A stretch of 64,000 nucleotides of DNA from Ochromonas danica (lineage: Eukaryota; Sar; Chrysophyceae; Chromulinales; Chromulinaceae), in the NCBI GenBank assembly GCA_015146655.1, contig VKHL01000013.1, positions 192,879 to 256,878 on the forward strand. Reading direction: 5' to 3'. The notes beneath the pieces were generated by a model. That model ran no database searches. It was given only the letters and a program-made list of their open reading frames with translations, and had not been told where the DNA came from. This document shows, piece after piece, positions 13,201 to 30,822 of the stretch (the first letter of the stretch is position 1; each line of letters begins with the position of its first letter). The position numbers and the translations under genes are program-made.

Positions 13201-16193
13201 GAATATTCAATGTCGTGATTATCCCCAATTAAATCATTTGGCATAGTCACTAGCAAAGCGGCAATAAGCAAACACAGCTCAAAAGGAATCGCCCAGCCTG
13301 TAACCCATTGACTACGAGATCGAACAAATTGATTGAAGCGCTTCCAAAGCATCACCTTCACTTGACCCTGGATTACAGCTGACGTATTGGAGTTCGTTGC
13401 ATTGGTACCTTTAACAAGGAGGTATTTCAATAACTTCTTGCTCAAAGGATTACGTTTCTCGTCTCGCTCTTCCAATTCTTTCTGCATGCGGACACGCTCC
13501 TCGGGTGACGCTGTCAACAAACGATTCGCTTCTTCGTGATCAATCATTAGCTTCTCATCATCTTCGTTCACAATACGCATGAAAACTTCTTCTAATGTGG
13601 TGGTCTCGATTCCAAATGAGAGCACTCCCAAGGTCGCTTCTGCATCATTCTCAAGATGCTCCAAAACAGTCGGGAAAACTTCAACTGCTTCCTTCGGCAT
13701 TCTCAAGGCTAACTCAGTTCCCGCAGAAGAGGAAATAGCAGCGGATGGAATATGGGACTGAACCAGCTGAACGATGGGATCAACCTGCGTCCCTTCCTTG
13801 AGAGACATTCTGAGCACATAGCCTACACCAAAGCGTTGTTTGAGAAAACGAGCAGAGCCTAAAGCACGGAGTCGACCTTCCTTCACTATAGCGATACGAT
13901 CTCCCAACACATCCGCTTCATCCATAAAGTGAGTGGTCAGTAGAATAGCGCGACCTTTGCGGTTCTTTTGAACTAGCTCCCATAGCTGACGACGAGATAC
14001 AGGATCCAGACCGGCAGTAGGCTCATCCAGGTATACCACCCGATTTCCTCCCACCATACTCAATCCAACGCACAAGCGCCTCTTCTGCCCACCAGACAAT
14101 GTCCCTGCTAAACTATAGCGCTTGTCGGGAAAGCCCAAGCTTGCTAACATCTTCTTCACCGCAGCACGAAGCTTTCTGCCATGAAGACCTCTCAATCGAC
14201 CAAACAACAGCAGATGATCCTCCACATTCACATCATCCTTTGAGAGAGCAAAGTCCAATCAAGATCAAAATTAGATGGAAAGACAGGTTTAACGCGATAG
14301 TGCCAACTTACCCAAATGATATCTTGCTGCATAGCAATGCCAAGATTACGCCTCGCCATCACACGATCACTCGTGATGCTAAAGCCATTCACGAAGGCGT
14401 CACCATAAGTAGGATCTAAAGTACCGCACAACATCTTCATGCAAGTACTCTTTCCGGCTCCATTAGCACCCAAGAAAGACAAAACTTCTCCTTCTTTGAC
14501 AGTGAAGCTCATGTCTTTCAATGCATTGGTTCCATCGGGATAGATTTGTGAGAGTTGTCGAACATCCAATAAACTATTGCGCTTATCGCTCAGATGGGGA
14601 AATTCTTCTTCTTCATTATCACATGGATACTTGTTCTGACCACCCACATCATCTGATCGCACCGCCTCATACACGGCTCGAGCTGTGTTTTCCTTCTCAA
14701 ACAACCACGTGAATGGCATATTCGAAACAAACAGATAAAAGGTGATTCCAGAAGCAACCAGTACACCACAAATATCATTGAGACACGGGTAATTTTTGCT
14801 CTCATTCACAAAGGTGAAGTCCATTTGGTCGTGGTGGTACAAGTAGCTCTCAATATTGAGAACTCCCATAGTCAGACCCATTGGAGGACATAAGTAGCAT
14901 AGGAAGAGTCTAGCAGAGACATTGACATTGCCCGCAATGCCAAGATAGGCACCACAAACGGTTAGTGCGCTCGTGGTCATCAAGACAGGAAGGCCGTAAT
15001 ATTCGGACTTGGGGATGACAAAGCCAAAGGCCATCCCAAATCCTGCTACTGCCAGCACATAACATGTCATTAATGCCGCATAAGGCGAAACACGAGAACT
15101 GTCGAAGACCCCATACATCGCCAGAATGCCTAAACAAGCCCATATCGTGAACTGACCGATACAAACTATGACCATGAGGTAGGAGAACCAATAGGCAGAG
15201 TTCATTAGACCAGAGATCTCTAGAAGATCTTTCATCAGATACTGTCTCTCGCGCACAATCTCTGAAAGAATAGAGAGCATTGGAACAAATAAACAGATAC
15301 CAAGAATGGTTCCTCCCAGCCATTTCCAAATGAGATTTCTCATCGCTTTGATATCCGTCTTAACTTCATCATCATAGATTGGCGATGATGGGAAACGTTG
15401 AAAGAAGGTGTCAACCTAGATTACCCAATCATTCACATCAGCTATAATAGAAATACACGATCAAGAGTGTAAAATGTCTTACCGTGTAGTTAGTGGAGAC
15501 CAAATTATCGTATCGTTGGGTTAGATATGTTGCTATAAAGTTCTGCAATGTTAAATAACCAGAACTCCAATACAGATCAGCATCGGCTTGTTCCTTATTG
15601 TACACATTATCAGTATATGTATCATCAGGTAAAGTTCCGTATTGCTTCATCAGAATATTATAAGACACAGTCGCGGCAGAAGTTTGGGAAGGAATGAGAA
15701 GACCAGATGATTCTTGTTCCTCTGTTAAGGAGAATTGAATATAGGCCCATGTATCGAAGATGTTCTTGATATAATCATCATTGACATCATCTTGATTCGC
15801 CATGCCAACGCTTTGAATGTCGGGATATTTGGCAACCAAGCTTGCCATCAAATTGTTGACACCATCATGAGTGTTGGGGCTATAGTAAAGACGTTTGGAC
15901 AAAGATGTACTACCGTCATTGCCATTTGAATCTTCATTGAAGATTCCCCAAGGCTTGGTGGTGGACAAGGGTGGAAGAGGCGCAAGCGAATAGGTTTCGG
16001 AAGAGTCATTCGAGGAGTTACTTGCGGAAAACATGATGTAGCTTATGAAGGACAGAGCAAAGAACTGAATAAGAAACGATTCTTTCCAAAACTGCCTTCC
16101 ATTACGTTGCTTTTGACTAACATGCTTTCTGAACATGATAAAGACTTGATCAAGAAAGATCAACAAGAGCTTTGAACTTTCTTGCCAATCCAT
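10299..16193 (-). CDS. ABCA-type full ABC transporter with C-terminal TM2 domain, copy B
   Basis: Five exons: 16193-15483, 15415-14312, 14237-12730, 12664-11077 and 10979-10299, summing to 1863 codons plus stop. Walker A of NBD1 is near residues 553-560 and its LSGGQ signature near 652; NBD2 Walker A is near 1423 and its LSGGN signature near 1520. After NBD2, residues about 1728-1780 form a TM2 domain: a hydrophobic segment, then [20 protein letters not shown], then a second hydrophobic segment with WLLDLF. TM2 domains are usually small stand-alone membrane modules, so this tail is not part of the ordinary ABCA layout. It is followed by a Cys-rich stretch and a basic Lys/Arg-rich end. Apart from the first few codons and the Cys-rich tail, the protein matches copy A residue for residue. 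The likely role is lipid or amphiphile transport; substrate unknown. Confidence 0.92.
10444..16170. repeat. Direct repeat, unit B (ABCA gene), paired with 1-5727
   Basis: Second copy of the ABCA repeat. Outside it the flanks are clearly diverged: 16200-16435 resembles 5757-6010 with many substitutions and indels. The identical tract therefore ends within exon 1 and does not follow the whole duplicated unit. Confidence 0.9.
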
Positions 16194-17552
16194 TTCTTTC
16201 CTTTTCAGCCACTATCAGCTTCTTGTACTTCTTTCACGATCAAGACAGAGGCCAAGGACAGTCTGGGACAATCCAACACTAGGGCAAGAAGGTCTTTGAA
16301 TGGATTTGATTGTGTCATTGTCCTGGCCAACATTCTGTTGGTTTCTGCACTCCGTCGCTGAAAAACTGGCACTTCGCCCAGAGGCTGGACCTGTCTGGGA
16401 GAGAGTGGCTTTTCCTGGTAAAACCTGGTAAAACGGAAAGGTGGCAGAATTGTATTGTATCATCTCGTGGATCTTTGCCTATTTTCGAAGAATTCTCAAT
16501 GACTACTTCATTAAAATCACTGAAAGTTTGATCATCTATTTGAATGGATATAGAAAACAGGGAAATTTGCTGAGCATATCTGAAATTTAAGGCCTCGAAA
16601 TTGAAATCGGAAGACGTTTTTTGAAATTCGTCAAAAACTGGGATATAGCAAGACACAATCAACAATGAATCGTCAAGCTCCGTCTGTTCGCAGGAGCTTT
16701 ATCTCTGGTAAATAAGGATTGCAGCCATGCCTCATAGAATAGACATGCCAGAAATTTCGTTTAAGGCGTTTAAAACTCATGCCAGAGTTTTAATACCACG
16801 CACGCACAAACAAAAAACCCAAAAGGTAAAAGACCCACCCAATTTCTCCCATTTCCTTAATTTAAGTCGACTTTCACAAAAAGAGAGATTTTCTTGGCAC
16901 CTGAATGGGCTCTTTGGAGACAAGGAGAATCAAAAATCCACTTCCACCATAATAAAACAGAGTCAATTTGCCACAAAATTTCGCTTTAGCTTTCCTCTGA
17001 ATGTGTCTTGAACGATCACAGTCCCCAAAACAATCGATTCAATCGAGAATGTTCCAGAAAATGAAAGGAATTTCTTTAAATTGAAGGGAATTACACTGAA
17101 TTTTCTCAATTTTTCAAGTCAATGGAGCGTCTGGTTTCTCAACCAATTCTAACAAGATTAGCATCATTGGATAGCCAATTCAATTTAGAACAATAGTACG
17201 TTTTCATTGTTGTCTAAAGGCATCTAGATACTTTCACCTGAGCGAGAAACAAACTCTCTGAGTGGACGGGTCCCGGTTGCGGGACTTTTTCTTGCGTCCG
17301 TAACTAATTTTATCTTGCAAAAACCATTGCGCGGAACCGGCGATAATCTTTCTTCTATTTTATTATAGATCAAGTAAGAAGACGAAAAGAAGCCTTCTAC
17401 CTTCTACGCCTCAAACTGGCAGCTCAAGCTCTCCAGGCCCTCCCTCCCATTTTTTGAGCTTTTTCAATATGTGCAGTTAGTCGTGTTTGATGATTTAGCG
17501 ACCAAAATTGGAAAGGAAATATGCCACAGGAAATATGCCCACTTGAGAGCCA
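16194..17552. other. Spacer between ABCA copy B and the GH92 remnant
   Basis: The first 240 bp resemble the copy A promoter flank, and 16479-16597 resembles 8885-9000. From about 16600 to 17490 the sequence has no counterpart elsewhere in the window. A short exon-like start occurs at 17122 (MERLVSQPILTRLASLDSQF), followed by a possible GTACG donor near 17199, but I could not link it to a downstream exon with an open frame. A 94-codon plus frame at 16727-17011 has no recognisable feature. The insert could hold a gene fragment brought in by the rearrangement. Confidence 0.45.
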
Positions 17553-18053
17553 CAGGAAATAAGATGGTTGTGTTCGTTGCCAGCCCAATAATATGGGTTA
17601 GGTAGGGCTGAGCCAAACTTCTCGTGATAGGCAACGTGCTCATCCAGATTTGTATCGACCACAGAAATACTGCTTTTCACTCGACCAAATGTTACGATAG
17701 TTACGGCTTCTATCATAAGCAGCTTGTGGTTTAGCAGCTATCATAAGCGCTGCTGTTGACAGGAATAGAAATGCCAGCCAGTACAAAGTCGTCGAATGTG
17801 AATGTCAGTCAAAGTCAGTGCAGCAGAGTCCTCAGCAGAATCTTGAGATACATACCCATCAGACATATAGAACTGCACATCTGTTCTCCCATTTAATGGC
17901 ACTGATTGTGTGGATTGTTGAACAAGCAACTTTTGAATGGTTGTAATGTCAAACAATGATTGTAATCCCGCAAGAGCAGCCTCCAGAATGAAAGCCGATC
18001 CATGCAAGCCAATCATGCAGCTTTCCTCTTGGCTACCTAAAATCCAACTGTGA
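17553..18053 (-). pseudogene. GH92 alpha-mannosidase remnant
   Basis: Three blocks match the intact GH92 gene in the same orientation and order: about 17553-17650 to 6668-6757, 17649-17735 to 6920-7003, and 17745-18053 to 7004-7303. The segments between them in the parent (about 160 bp of coding sequence) are missing, as are both gene ends. The remaining frames include recognisable pieces such as WILGSQEESCMIGLHGSAFI. No full frame survives, so this is a dead duplicate. It sits upstream of ABCA copy B exactly as the intact gene sits upstream of copy A. Confidence 0.88.
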
Positions 18054-18285
18054 AGGGTCACAAGACGAACTCGCTTTGCGCCTGTGCAGTATTTCGAAAC
18101 AGATCTAAATTTTGCTCAATTCTTATTCTTTTTATGAAGTTATCATAGATTTGTTAATGTTTACCAGAGCATTATCATAGCATCACATCTCAGTTATTCT
18201 TGTTGATGAAATTGTATCTCATCACCGTAAGAATTGATGACAAGAAGGATTGAAACATATTTCACAGTAGATCTCGTGGGGAGTC

Positions 18286-21200
18286 TTATTTACAAGCAGT
18301 AAAGGCCAAAGACAGAGATACACTTTCTGTTTTACCTTCTCCTGTCCGCTGGTCCTGTGCGATCGTTTGTAAGAACCTATCCTTCAGGTCTTCCACCATT
18401 TCCTTAACTTTAGCCTTCCATTCCACCTCGAGCATCGCAGGAAGAACTACCTCATGACTGTCCAACACAGAGCATAATAACAGTAACTTGCCTCGGTAGT
18501 CTCCAGGCAACGCAACTTTCACAGGAGAAAGATAAGTTGGGAAGAAAGGTATAATTGCCTTGCAATCACCGCCAACAGGAGCAGGGATCTTGCACCAATA
18601 GCAGTGAATGTGGTACACCACCTCAATCACTACACACTTCAGAAAGTGGAGTGCTTGACCATAATCAAAATCACGATTTAACGACTGTAACTCGAGCCAA
18701 CCGTACTGTTTATTAACGATAGATTGAATTTCTTTGACAACAGTTTCCCAATTAGTTTCGCACGACTGGCAATTGAAAGAAATGTATGCGGTAAGTTCAT
18801 TGCGCAGTGCCGTTAAATCGCTGTCAAGCACCTCAGCCAAAAAGTTATAGACACTTTCCGTGTTCAAACCCAAAGTATTCTCAATATAATCTCCGAATGT
18901 AGGTGTTCCATTAGCTCCAGATGAAGGTGCGGAAGCAGGAAAAACGGGCAGGTGTGCCATTTCTTGATAGATTGTGCGTTGTAATGACCACAGTTCATTG
19001 TTCTGGTGATGCAAGGTAGTCACTTGTTGCAAATAGAGCTGATTTTGTAGAGATTTGATTTTCTCTTTCATCTCATCCAAAGAACTCAACGGAGGACTGT
19101 TAGGCACATCTCTATGGCTGGGAGGCTTATCAGATTTATCATTTTTCGGGCTGCGACAATCATCTTCACTCATATCATCTCCATCATCATGCGACTGATC
19201 GCCTAAAGGAGTAGCAGTGAGTTCTTCCTCGACCTGCTTTCGAACAGTTAAAATATAGGATTGCTTGGCCATTTGCACGACCTTTTGCATGTTGTTCCGC
19301 ATATTTGTCACAGTCGTGACCATTTCTAAGACCGCATCAACCGAATTGGTCAGCGAATTAATCAAATGGGACATCGATTGCTCCACAAGATCCACCAAAA
19401 GTTGATATAGATCGCCATAAGCACCCTCCTTATCGATTTGCCATAAGAACGGAGCAGGATATCGCCTGGGTTGCTCACCAATCACTGATACATCAATACC
19501 GGTGCCATGTGTCAACTGGAAGAGTGACGTATTTACTCGAATATGCTCATGCAAGCGCTGACTGGCTTTTTGCAAGTGATTACTGGAGGTAACTAAAGTA
19601 ATCACCGTCCGCAATGCAGCTAGAGACTGCGACATAGCATTCTCTATTGGGCGAGTATAGCATTCGGTATCCGATCCTCCAAGAAGATGAACAGCTTGTA
19701 TTACATGAGGACCACAATCCGAGGCAAACGACAGCGATAAAGTGGCAATACGTTGAGTTACTTCAGCCAGAAACTCGATACTCTCAACCACTTCAGAAGA
19801 AGGAGTTTTGTCATCAACTGTTTTGGATAATAATCCATCCAATTCCTCAAAGATTTTTGCCACTGCTTTGTAGGGAGGAGACGAAGCACGCGCTTTGACC
19901 AGGCGTTTTTGTCCTTTCATCACTTTCTGCAACCACCCAGTGACATTTGATGCTCTAATGTTGATTAAAGTAAACAGATCTTGAATATATTGAAAGATCT
20001 CTTCCCCGTGATTAATATCATTCATATGATTGGGCAAAAAGATCGGGATCTCCAAGTAAATAGAGGATCGTAATCGGCCGGTTTCTTTGGCGATAGTTTC
20101 CTCAAGTTCTGCCTGTCCGGCTGACAAACTCTTTTTTCTATTTGATCTAGTTTCATCTCCCTCACTGCTGTCATCATCCAGCAAAAAGTCTTCTTCCGCA
20201 GTATCTAATCCTTCGTTAGATTGTGGAAGAGTGGGTTTATCATTAGGTTGAGGAGCTTTCTGATGCGCAGCAGAGCTATTTCCAGTCTCCGGTCTTTTCT
20301 CTTCTTCATCCACATCCATTTCATTCTCTTCTTTAGCAGGATTTCGGGCTTCAGAAGACTTTGATGCTTTGGGGAAAATTCCCTCATCATTATTCTCTTC
20401 CCCAGATTTGGAGGCCTTCTTGGGTTTCTTCTTTCCTCCCCTTGTCCGCATAATGTCGTGATACATCTTCAGGTCATCTTCAGCCATCTTGCGCAAGACA
20501 CGCTCTTCGACTTCACGCTCCTTGCATCGCAGAAGAACTTCTTGATAAGCGGCTTGAAGAGCTTGAAAGGCTTCTTTGCTTCCACCGGGCTTATCTGGGT
20601 GGAACTTGACAGCCAGAACGCGATACTTCTTCTTAACCGTCTCTTCATCAGCATCAGTACTGATTCCTAAGATAAGATAAGCCTTGTTGTGCAAGATGCG
20701 CTGTAAATAGGTGGAAACCTGTGTCTTGATTGTGTGTAGATAGCGTAAATAGGGCTTCAATAAATCGTTTTGGGCTTCTAACTCTTCAGGGGACAGTTTC
20801 AACAGGTTGCTTTGTAACGATGGCAAGGAACAGGCAAGTAGATGCATAATTCCAGCATGATTCAGCTCCTCCTGAGGTTTCGTCTTGTTATTTCGATCGA
20901 TACCGTTGTTCTCGATGGACGGACTTTGTGAACAAGAACGAATGATATGGATTCGAATGAGCTCAATTAGAATATTCGCTGCAAGAACTCTCTCCTCGGA
21001 AGAGACTTCAGACGGAGGAGAGGTTGACGAAGAAGGCTTGGATTTGGAGGATGTTCTTGGTGTTGGCGTGTCCGATTCTGCAAACCCAATACGAAGACAT
21101 GGTCAGCAATCTAGGATAGTGGATACCTCCCTGGTAAAAACAGGCAATCAATGAGTTGTACTGTACCTCGCATGTCATCCTCATCTTCCTCGTCGCTAGC

Positions 21201-21921
21201 AGGGTCTTGCCCATGTCCACGACACAATGCATCCAGTTTAATCTGTTTCAATGCCAAGTTAATCTGCTGCAAGCCAAGGGAGGAGCTGTTGGCTTCTTCT
21301 GCTTTCCTAACCAAAATCTGAACCGCTTCTTTGATAACTTGCGATGGTGGCTTACTGAAGATCTCCTCATAGAGATAGCCACTATCACATAAGAAGGACT
21401 GGGGTAAGGCAAGCATGAACCGTATGATATTCAAGAGATCAAGTCCTTCGTGGTCCAGTTGATTGGCTTGTGATGACTCAGTTGACGATGGCATTCGATG
21501 GCAATGAGTGTGATCCAGCAGGGCCAGCATACATTGTCTCCCGGAGATACGCCCTAATTTCAGTTTCAAAAATGAAATAACAGATGAAGTAATGAAGTGA
21601 GAAGAGTAGATTTAATGTGAAAGATAATATTAATTTTTCAGTTCTAAAAATGAAAAAAGTGAAGACTCTTCATCCCTTCTTACCTTGTACCCAGTCATGC
21701 AGTTGATGCACTTCAAATGGGTGTAGTCCACTCTCTTCCAAGTGATCAAAGGAAGTTAACGACAACTTCAACTTCTGAGCACTGTCAAAGATCTCTGTTT
21801 TATTACGAACAAGATGAGATAATCTTCTCATAGAAGCTTCTCGCAGCCATTTCCGACCAGTAGAGGATTGGGAGGCTGAAGTAGTCGAAGAAGACGTAGT
21901 AGTGGTAGTAGTGGTGGTCAT
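18286..21921 (-). CDS. Large DnaJ-domain (Hsp40-type) protein, 1138 aa
   Basis: Three exons, 21921-21684, 21553-21167 and 21077-18286, with introns of 130 and 89 bp. The frame starts MTTTTTTTT and runs 1138 codons. A J domain lies near residues 330-400: AYLILGISTDADEETVKKKY, then KFHPDKPGGSKEAFQALQAA with the HPD motif that stimulates Hsp70 ATPase. It is followed by a highly charged low-complexity region (Lys/Glu/Asp/Ser) and then about 600 residues of mostly helical sequence with no domain I recognise. There is no zinc-finger or DnaJ C-terminal domain, so it is a class III (type C) J protein; the specific client is unknown. No signal peptide or membrane span, so cytosolic or nuclear. It is divergent with the dehydrogenase gene, about 300 bp between starts. 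Confidence 0.88.
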
Positions 21922-22222
21922 TATTGATAGGAGAAAGAAAAACGATATGTTCTTCTGGGAAGGAGAACAAGTAGAAAAAGAGAAAAAAGATCTTCTAGTA
22001 TAGCAGGTGAGGAAAGGCCAATTTAATTGAATTTAATTGAATTGCTCTTGGAGGCCTTCAGAGCGGAGAGCGCCTTCAGAGATATGCGCAACTGCTCTCA
22101 AAACAGCCCGTTTTTCCATCTAACATTCCATGGAATAAGGATCGTCTTCCCATACTGTAGCTCAGAACTGATTGAATAGTTACAGTTACAAGAAGTGTGT
22201 CAGCTGAAAGAAAAGAGACAGC
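21922..22222. promoter_or_regulatory. Divergent intergenic region, DnaJ gene / dehydrogenase gene
   Basis: These 301 bp separate two start codons facing away from each other, so both promoters must be here or within the 5' ends. An AATTGAATTT-like direct repeat is at about 22022-22042. No clear core promoter element was recognised. Confidence 0.45.
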
Positions 22223-24889
22223 ATGCTGAAGTTTGTTCTCAACTCTCATCGACGACATCACATGGGGAGACGACTGATGGGAAGTCAGATTTTCCCCAGT
22301 GAAGCAGACGTTGTCGTCATTGGAGGTGGTATCATCGGTAACTCTGTGGCTTATCATCTCGCCAAGCTTGGTATGAAGAATATTGTGCTATGTGAGCAAA
22401 GCAAGCTGACCTCTGGAACCACCTGGTAGGTGACCTCCTGCAATACTCCTTGAACTGTTTGATTTGAAAATATGTTTTGGTGTAATGTCTTGACTCTCCT
22501 TATGGTGTAAGACAGGCATGCTGCGGGTCTGATGGTGACCTTTGGTTCTCTATCAGAAACTTCCACTGAGATGCGGAAGTACTCTCGTGATCTTTATAGC
22601 ACTGTCTTAGAGCAGGAAACAGGGCAGTCTACAGGATTCAAACCTGTGGGCTTTATTGAACTAGCAGCTGATCGAGATCGCTTGGAAGAGTATCGTCGAG
22701 TGGCTGCTTTCAATCGTAAGTGTGGTATTGATGTGCAAGAGATAGGACCTCAAGATATCAAAAGTCTCTTCCCGCTATGCAAGACAGAAGATGTTCTGGC
22801 TGGATTTTATGTGAAAGATGATGGTCGAGTAAATCCAGTCGATGCTACCATTGCATTCTCTAAAGCTGCTCGTAAACTGGGCGTGCGAGTCTTGGAGGAT
22901 ACTCGAGTAGCCTCAGTAGAGACTGATTATCGATTAGATCAAGTGACACGGAAAGTCACTGCAGTGCGTCTGACTGATGGTCATCAAATCAAAACACCTG
23001 TGGTAGTAAATTGTGCTGGTATGTGGGCAAGACAATTAGGACAACAGAATGGGATCACTATTCCGAATCAAGCTGCCGAGCATTACTACCTTATCACCGC
23101 CAATATGCCTGATGTCGATCCCAACTGGCCTGTCATTGAAGATCCAGCTAACTATACTTATATTCGTCCTGAGGCTGGTGGACTTATGGTTGGCCTATTT
23201 GAAGGTCAAGGAGCACCATGGAATATCCAAAAGGTCCCTTCTGATTTCTCTTTTGGAGAGATTGAACCAGATTGGGATCGAATGGCTCCCTATCTGGAAG
23301 CAGCACTCAGTCGTGTTCCAGCTGCTGCTGAGGTCGGGATGAAGAAGTTCTTCTGTGGTCCTGAGTCCTTTACTCCTGATCTTTCTCCTATAGTCGGTGA
23401 AGCACCTGAAGTGAGGAACTATTTCGTTGCAGCTGGCTTGAATTCTATTGGAATTCTCACAGGACCGGGAATTGGTCGCTTACTTGCTCATTGGATTGTA
23501 CATGGCCAACCTGATATGGATGTGACTGCTATGAATATTAATCGCTTTCAACCTTTTCAGAATACTCCAACTTATCGCAAAGAGCGTGTGGGAGAGAGTT
23601 TGTCTTTGGTTTACAAAGCTCATTATCCATATAAATCAAAATTAAGTGCGCGTGGTGCTAAACGTTCTCCTTTCTATGATCGTCTACGTGAACAGAAAGC
23701 ATTCTTCAAAGATGTAAGTGGTTGGGAAGGTGCTGATTGGTTCAGTTATTCTGAGGAGAATGGGGAGTTAACATACAGTTGGCAACGTATGTCCTTCTTT
23801 CCTCAGTGGGCAGCTGAGCACCGTGCCTGTCGAGAAGGTGTCATCTTGATGGATATGTCTTTTATGAGCAAATTCCTTGTACAAGGACGAGATGCAGGAC
23901 ATGCATTGAATTTCCTTTGTACTGCTGATATTGATGGAGCTTTGGATACAATCACTTACACACAATGCCTCAATGCACAAGGACATTTAGAAGCTGATAT
24001 CACTGTAAGTAAACTAGGCCGTGACAAATTCTTAGTCATCTGTACAGATACTATGCATCGTCATGTCGAAACATGGTTGAAGCGTCATCTGGATCCTAAC
24101 GGTGAACGCTGTGTTACCGTGACTGATGTGACGGGTGCTTATTCTCAGTTGAATATTCAAGGACCTCGCTCTCGTGAATTATTACAACGCTTAACTGACA
24201 GTGACATGTCCAATGATGCATTTCCATTTCGTTCTTGTCGAGAGATTGATATTGGACTTGCTAGATTGATCTGTGCTCGTATAACCTATCTTGGCGAGTT
24301 AGGATATGAACTTCATATTCCCACAGAGCACGCTTTACATGTTTATGATCAAGTTGTTGCTGTTGGGAAAGAAGTTGGTCTTGTCCATGCTGGACTTAAA
24401 GCATTGGCTAGTTTACGTATGGAAAAGGGGTATCGAGATTATGGACATGATATGGACAACACCGACAAGTTACTCGAAGTCGGGCTTGGTTTTACCGTTG
24501 CATGGGGTAAAGAGGGTGGATTCATGGGCAAAGCAGAAACGATGAAGCAAAGAGAAGCCATGCGAGTGAACGGTGGATTGCCAAAACGTTTAGTGCAAGT
24601 TTTGGTTTCTGATCCCGAACCACTGCTCTATCATGGCGAAGTACTTTATCGTGATGGTGTTCGTGTTGGTGACATTCGTGCTGCTTCCTATGGCCATACC
24701 CTTGGTGGTGCTGTAGGTTTGGCTATGGTCGACGCTGCTGCTGGCGGTAGTGGACAAGATGGTGTGGTAGTGAATAAAGCCTATCTTGCAGAAGGAAAGT
24801 GGGAAGTGGAAATTGCAGACAAACGCTATCCCTGCCGTGTCTCTCTCGCACCATTTTATGACCCAACAAACAAGAAGATTAAGGCTTAG
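22223..24889 (+). CDS. FAD-dependent dimethylglycine/sarcosine dehydrogenase family protein
   Basis: Two exons, 22223-22425 and 22516-24889, joined at TG|G to give 858 residues, close to animal DMGDH, SARDH and PDPR. The first 25 residues are basic and Ser/His rich ([20 protein letters not shown]), like a mitochondrial presequence. The FAD-binding motif [21 protein letters not shown] follows. TSGTTWHAAGL keeps the His to which FAD is covalently bound in DMGDH and SARDH; the splice junction is in the Trp before this His. The C-terminal half is a GcvT-like aminomethyl/folate domain ([20 protein letters not shown]; later [20 protein letters not shown]). Such enzymes demethylate dimethylglycine or sarcosine in mitochondria and pass the one-carbon unit to folate. 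Sequence alone does not separate DMGDH, SARDH and the PDPR regulatory branch; the conserved His argues for an active dehydrogenase. Confidence 0.9.
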
Positions 24890-25273
24890 TCTGGAATAGA
24901 AACTATTGAAGACCTTGCTGTCTTTCTTTCAATATCTTACTTAACATTATTCATTCATACTTTTGGCTTGTTAGAATTTATATTCAATTGTGCTAATTAT
25001 CTCACAATGGAATGATTATTATCATAGGCCAGAGGGTAGTATAGAAAAATGCAGAAGTCAGAAAAACAATTCAATTCAATTTAACGCAATCAAAATATGA
25101 AGCTGCGCTAGTAATATGTTGGCATTCCATTATTTGCTACACGAACTAACGCATTAGCTGTTTAAGTTCTGCTGCTGCTGTCCAGTTGGAATAAAGACAT
25201 TTGTTTGATTCATATGCTACTAGATCAAAACACATTCGACACAAATAATTTCAAACGATCATGCGGTACACAC
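24890..25273. other. Convergent 3' spacer, dehydrogenase / DysF gene
   Basis: An AT-rich 384-bp interval between two stop codons of facing genes. It should hold both 3' UTRs and polyadenylation regions; no gene or repeat is seen. Confidence 0.5.
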
Positions 25274-30439
<5,166 letters not shown>

Positions 30440-30822
30440 CGTATTGAATGACTATGACAAGGAATTTCACTTATAATTAAGATTGAGGTGATAATCAAAA
30501 CAAATCAATGTTATCAAAACAAAAATTGACATGCAAATCAGATATCAAGGGCAATTACGTTATTACCTACTATTACTAAGGAATTACGTAATTGGGGGTG
30601 TGGGAAATTGCTTGGAAAAAAATGGGTGACTCTTAACTCCCAAAATGAGAGTTTGATAAGACTACGAGGTGAGTTGTTGGTGGTTGATGCGTGTGTTGTG
30701 ATAGGAAGACTTTTAACTCTATTTAGTAGAGTTCTCTTCGAGGGAGAGGAGGGTTTTGGACATCTCGGAGGGATGTGAGGAAAAGGTCCAAACAACAACA
30801 AATGGTCATTAGGAACCATTAA
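30440..30822. promoter_or_regulatory. Divergent intergenic region, DysF gene / SbcD-SbcC fusion gene
   Basis: These 383 bp lie between two outward-facing start codons and should contain both promoters. A 102-codon minus frame (30538-30846) overlaps the start of the fusion gene and shows no protein features, so it is not called. Confidence 0.45.
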
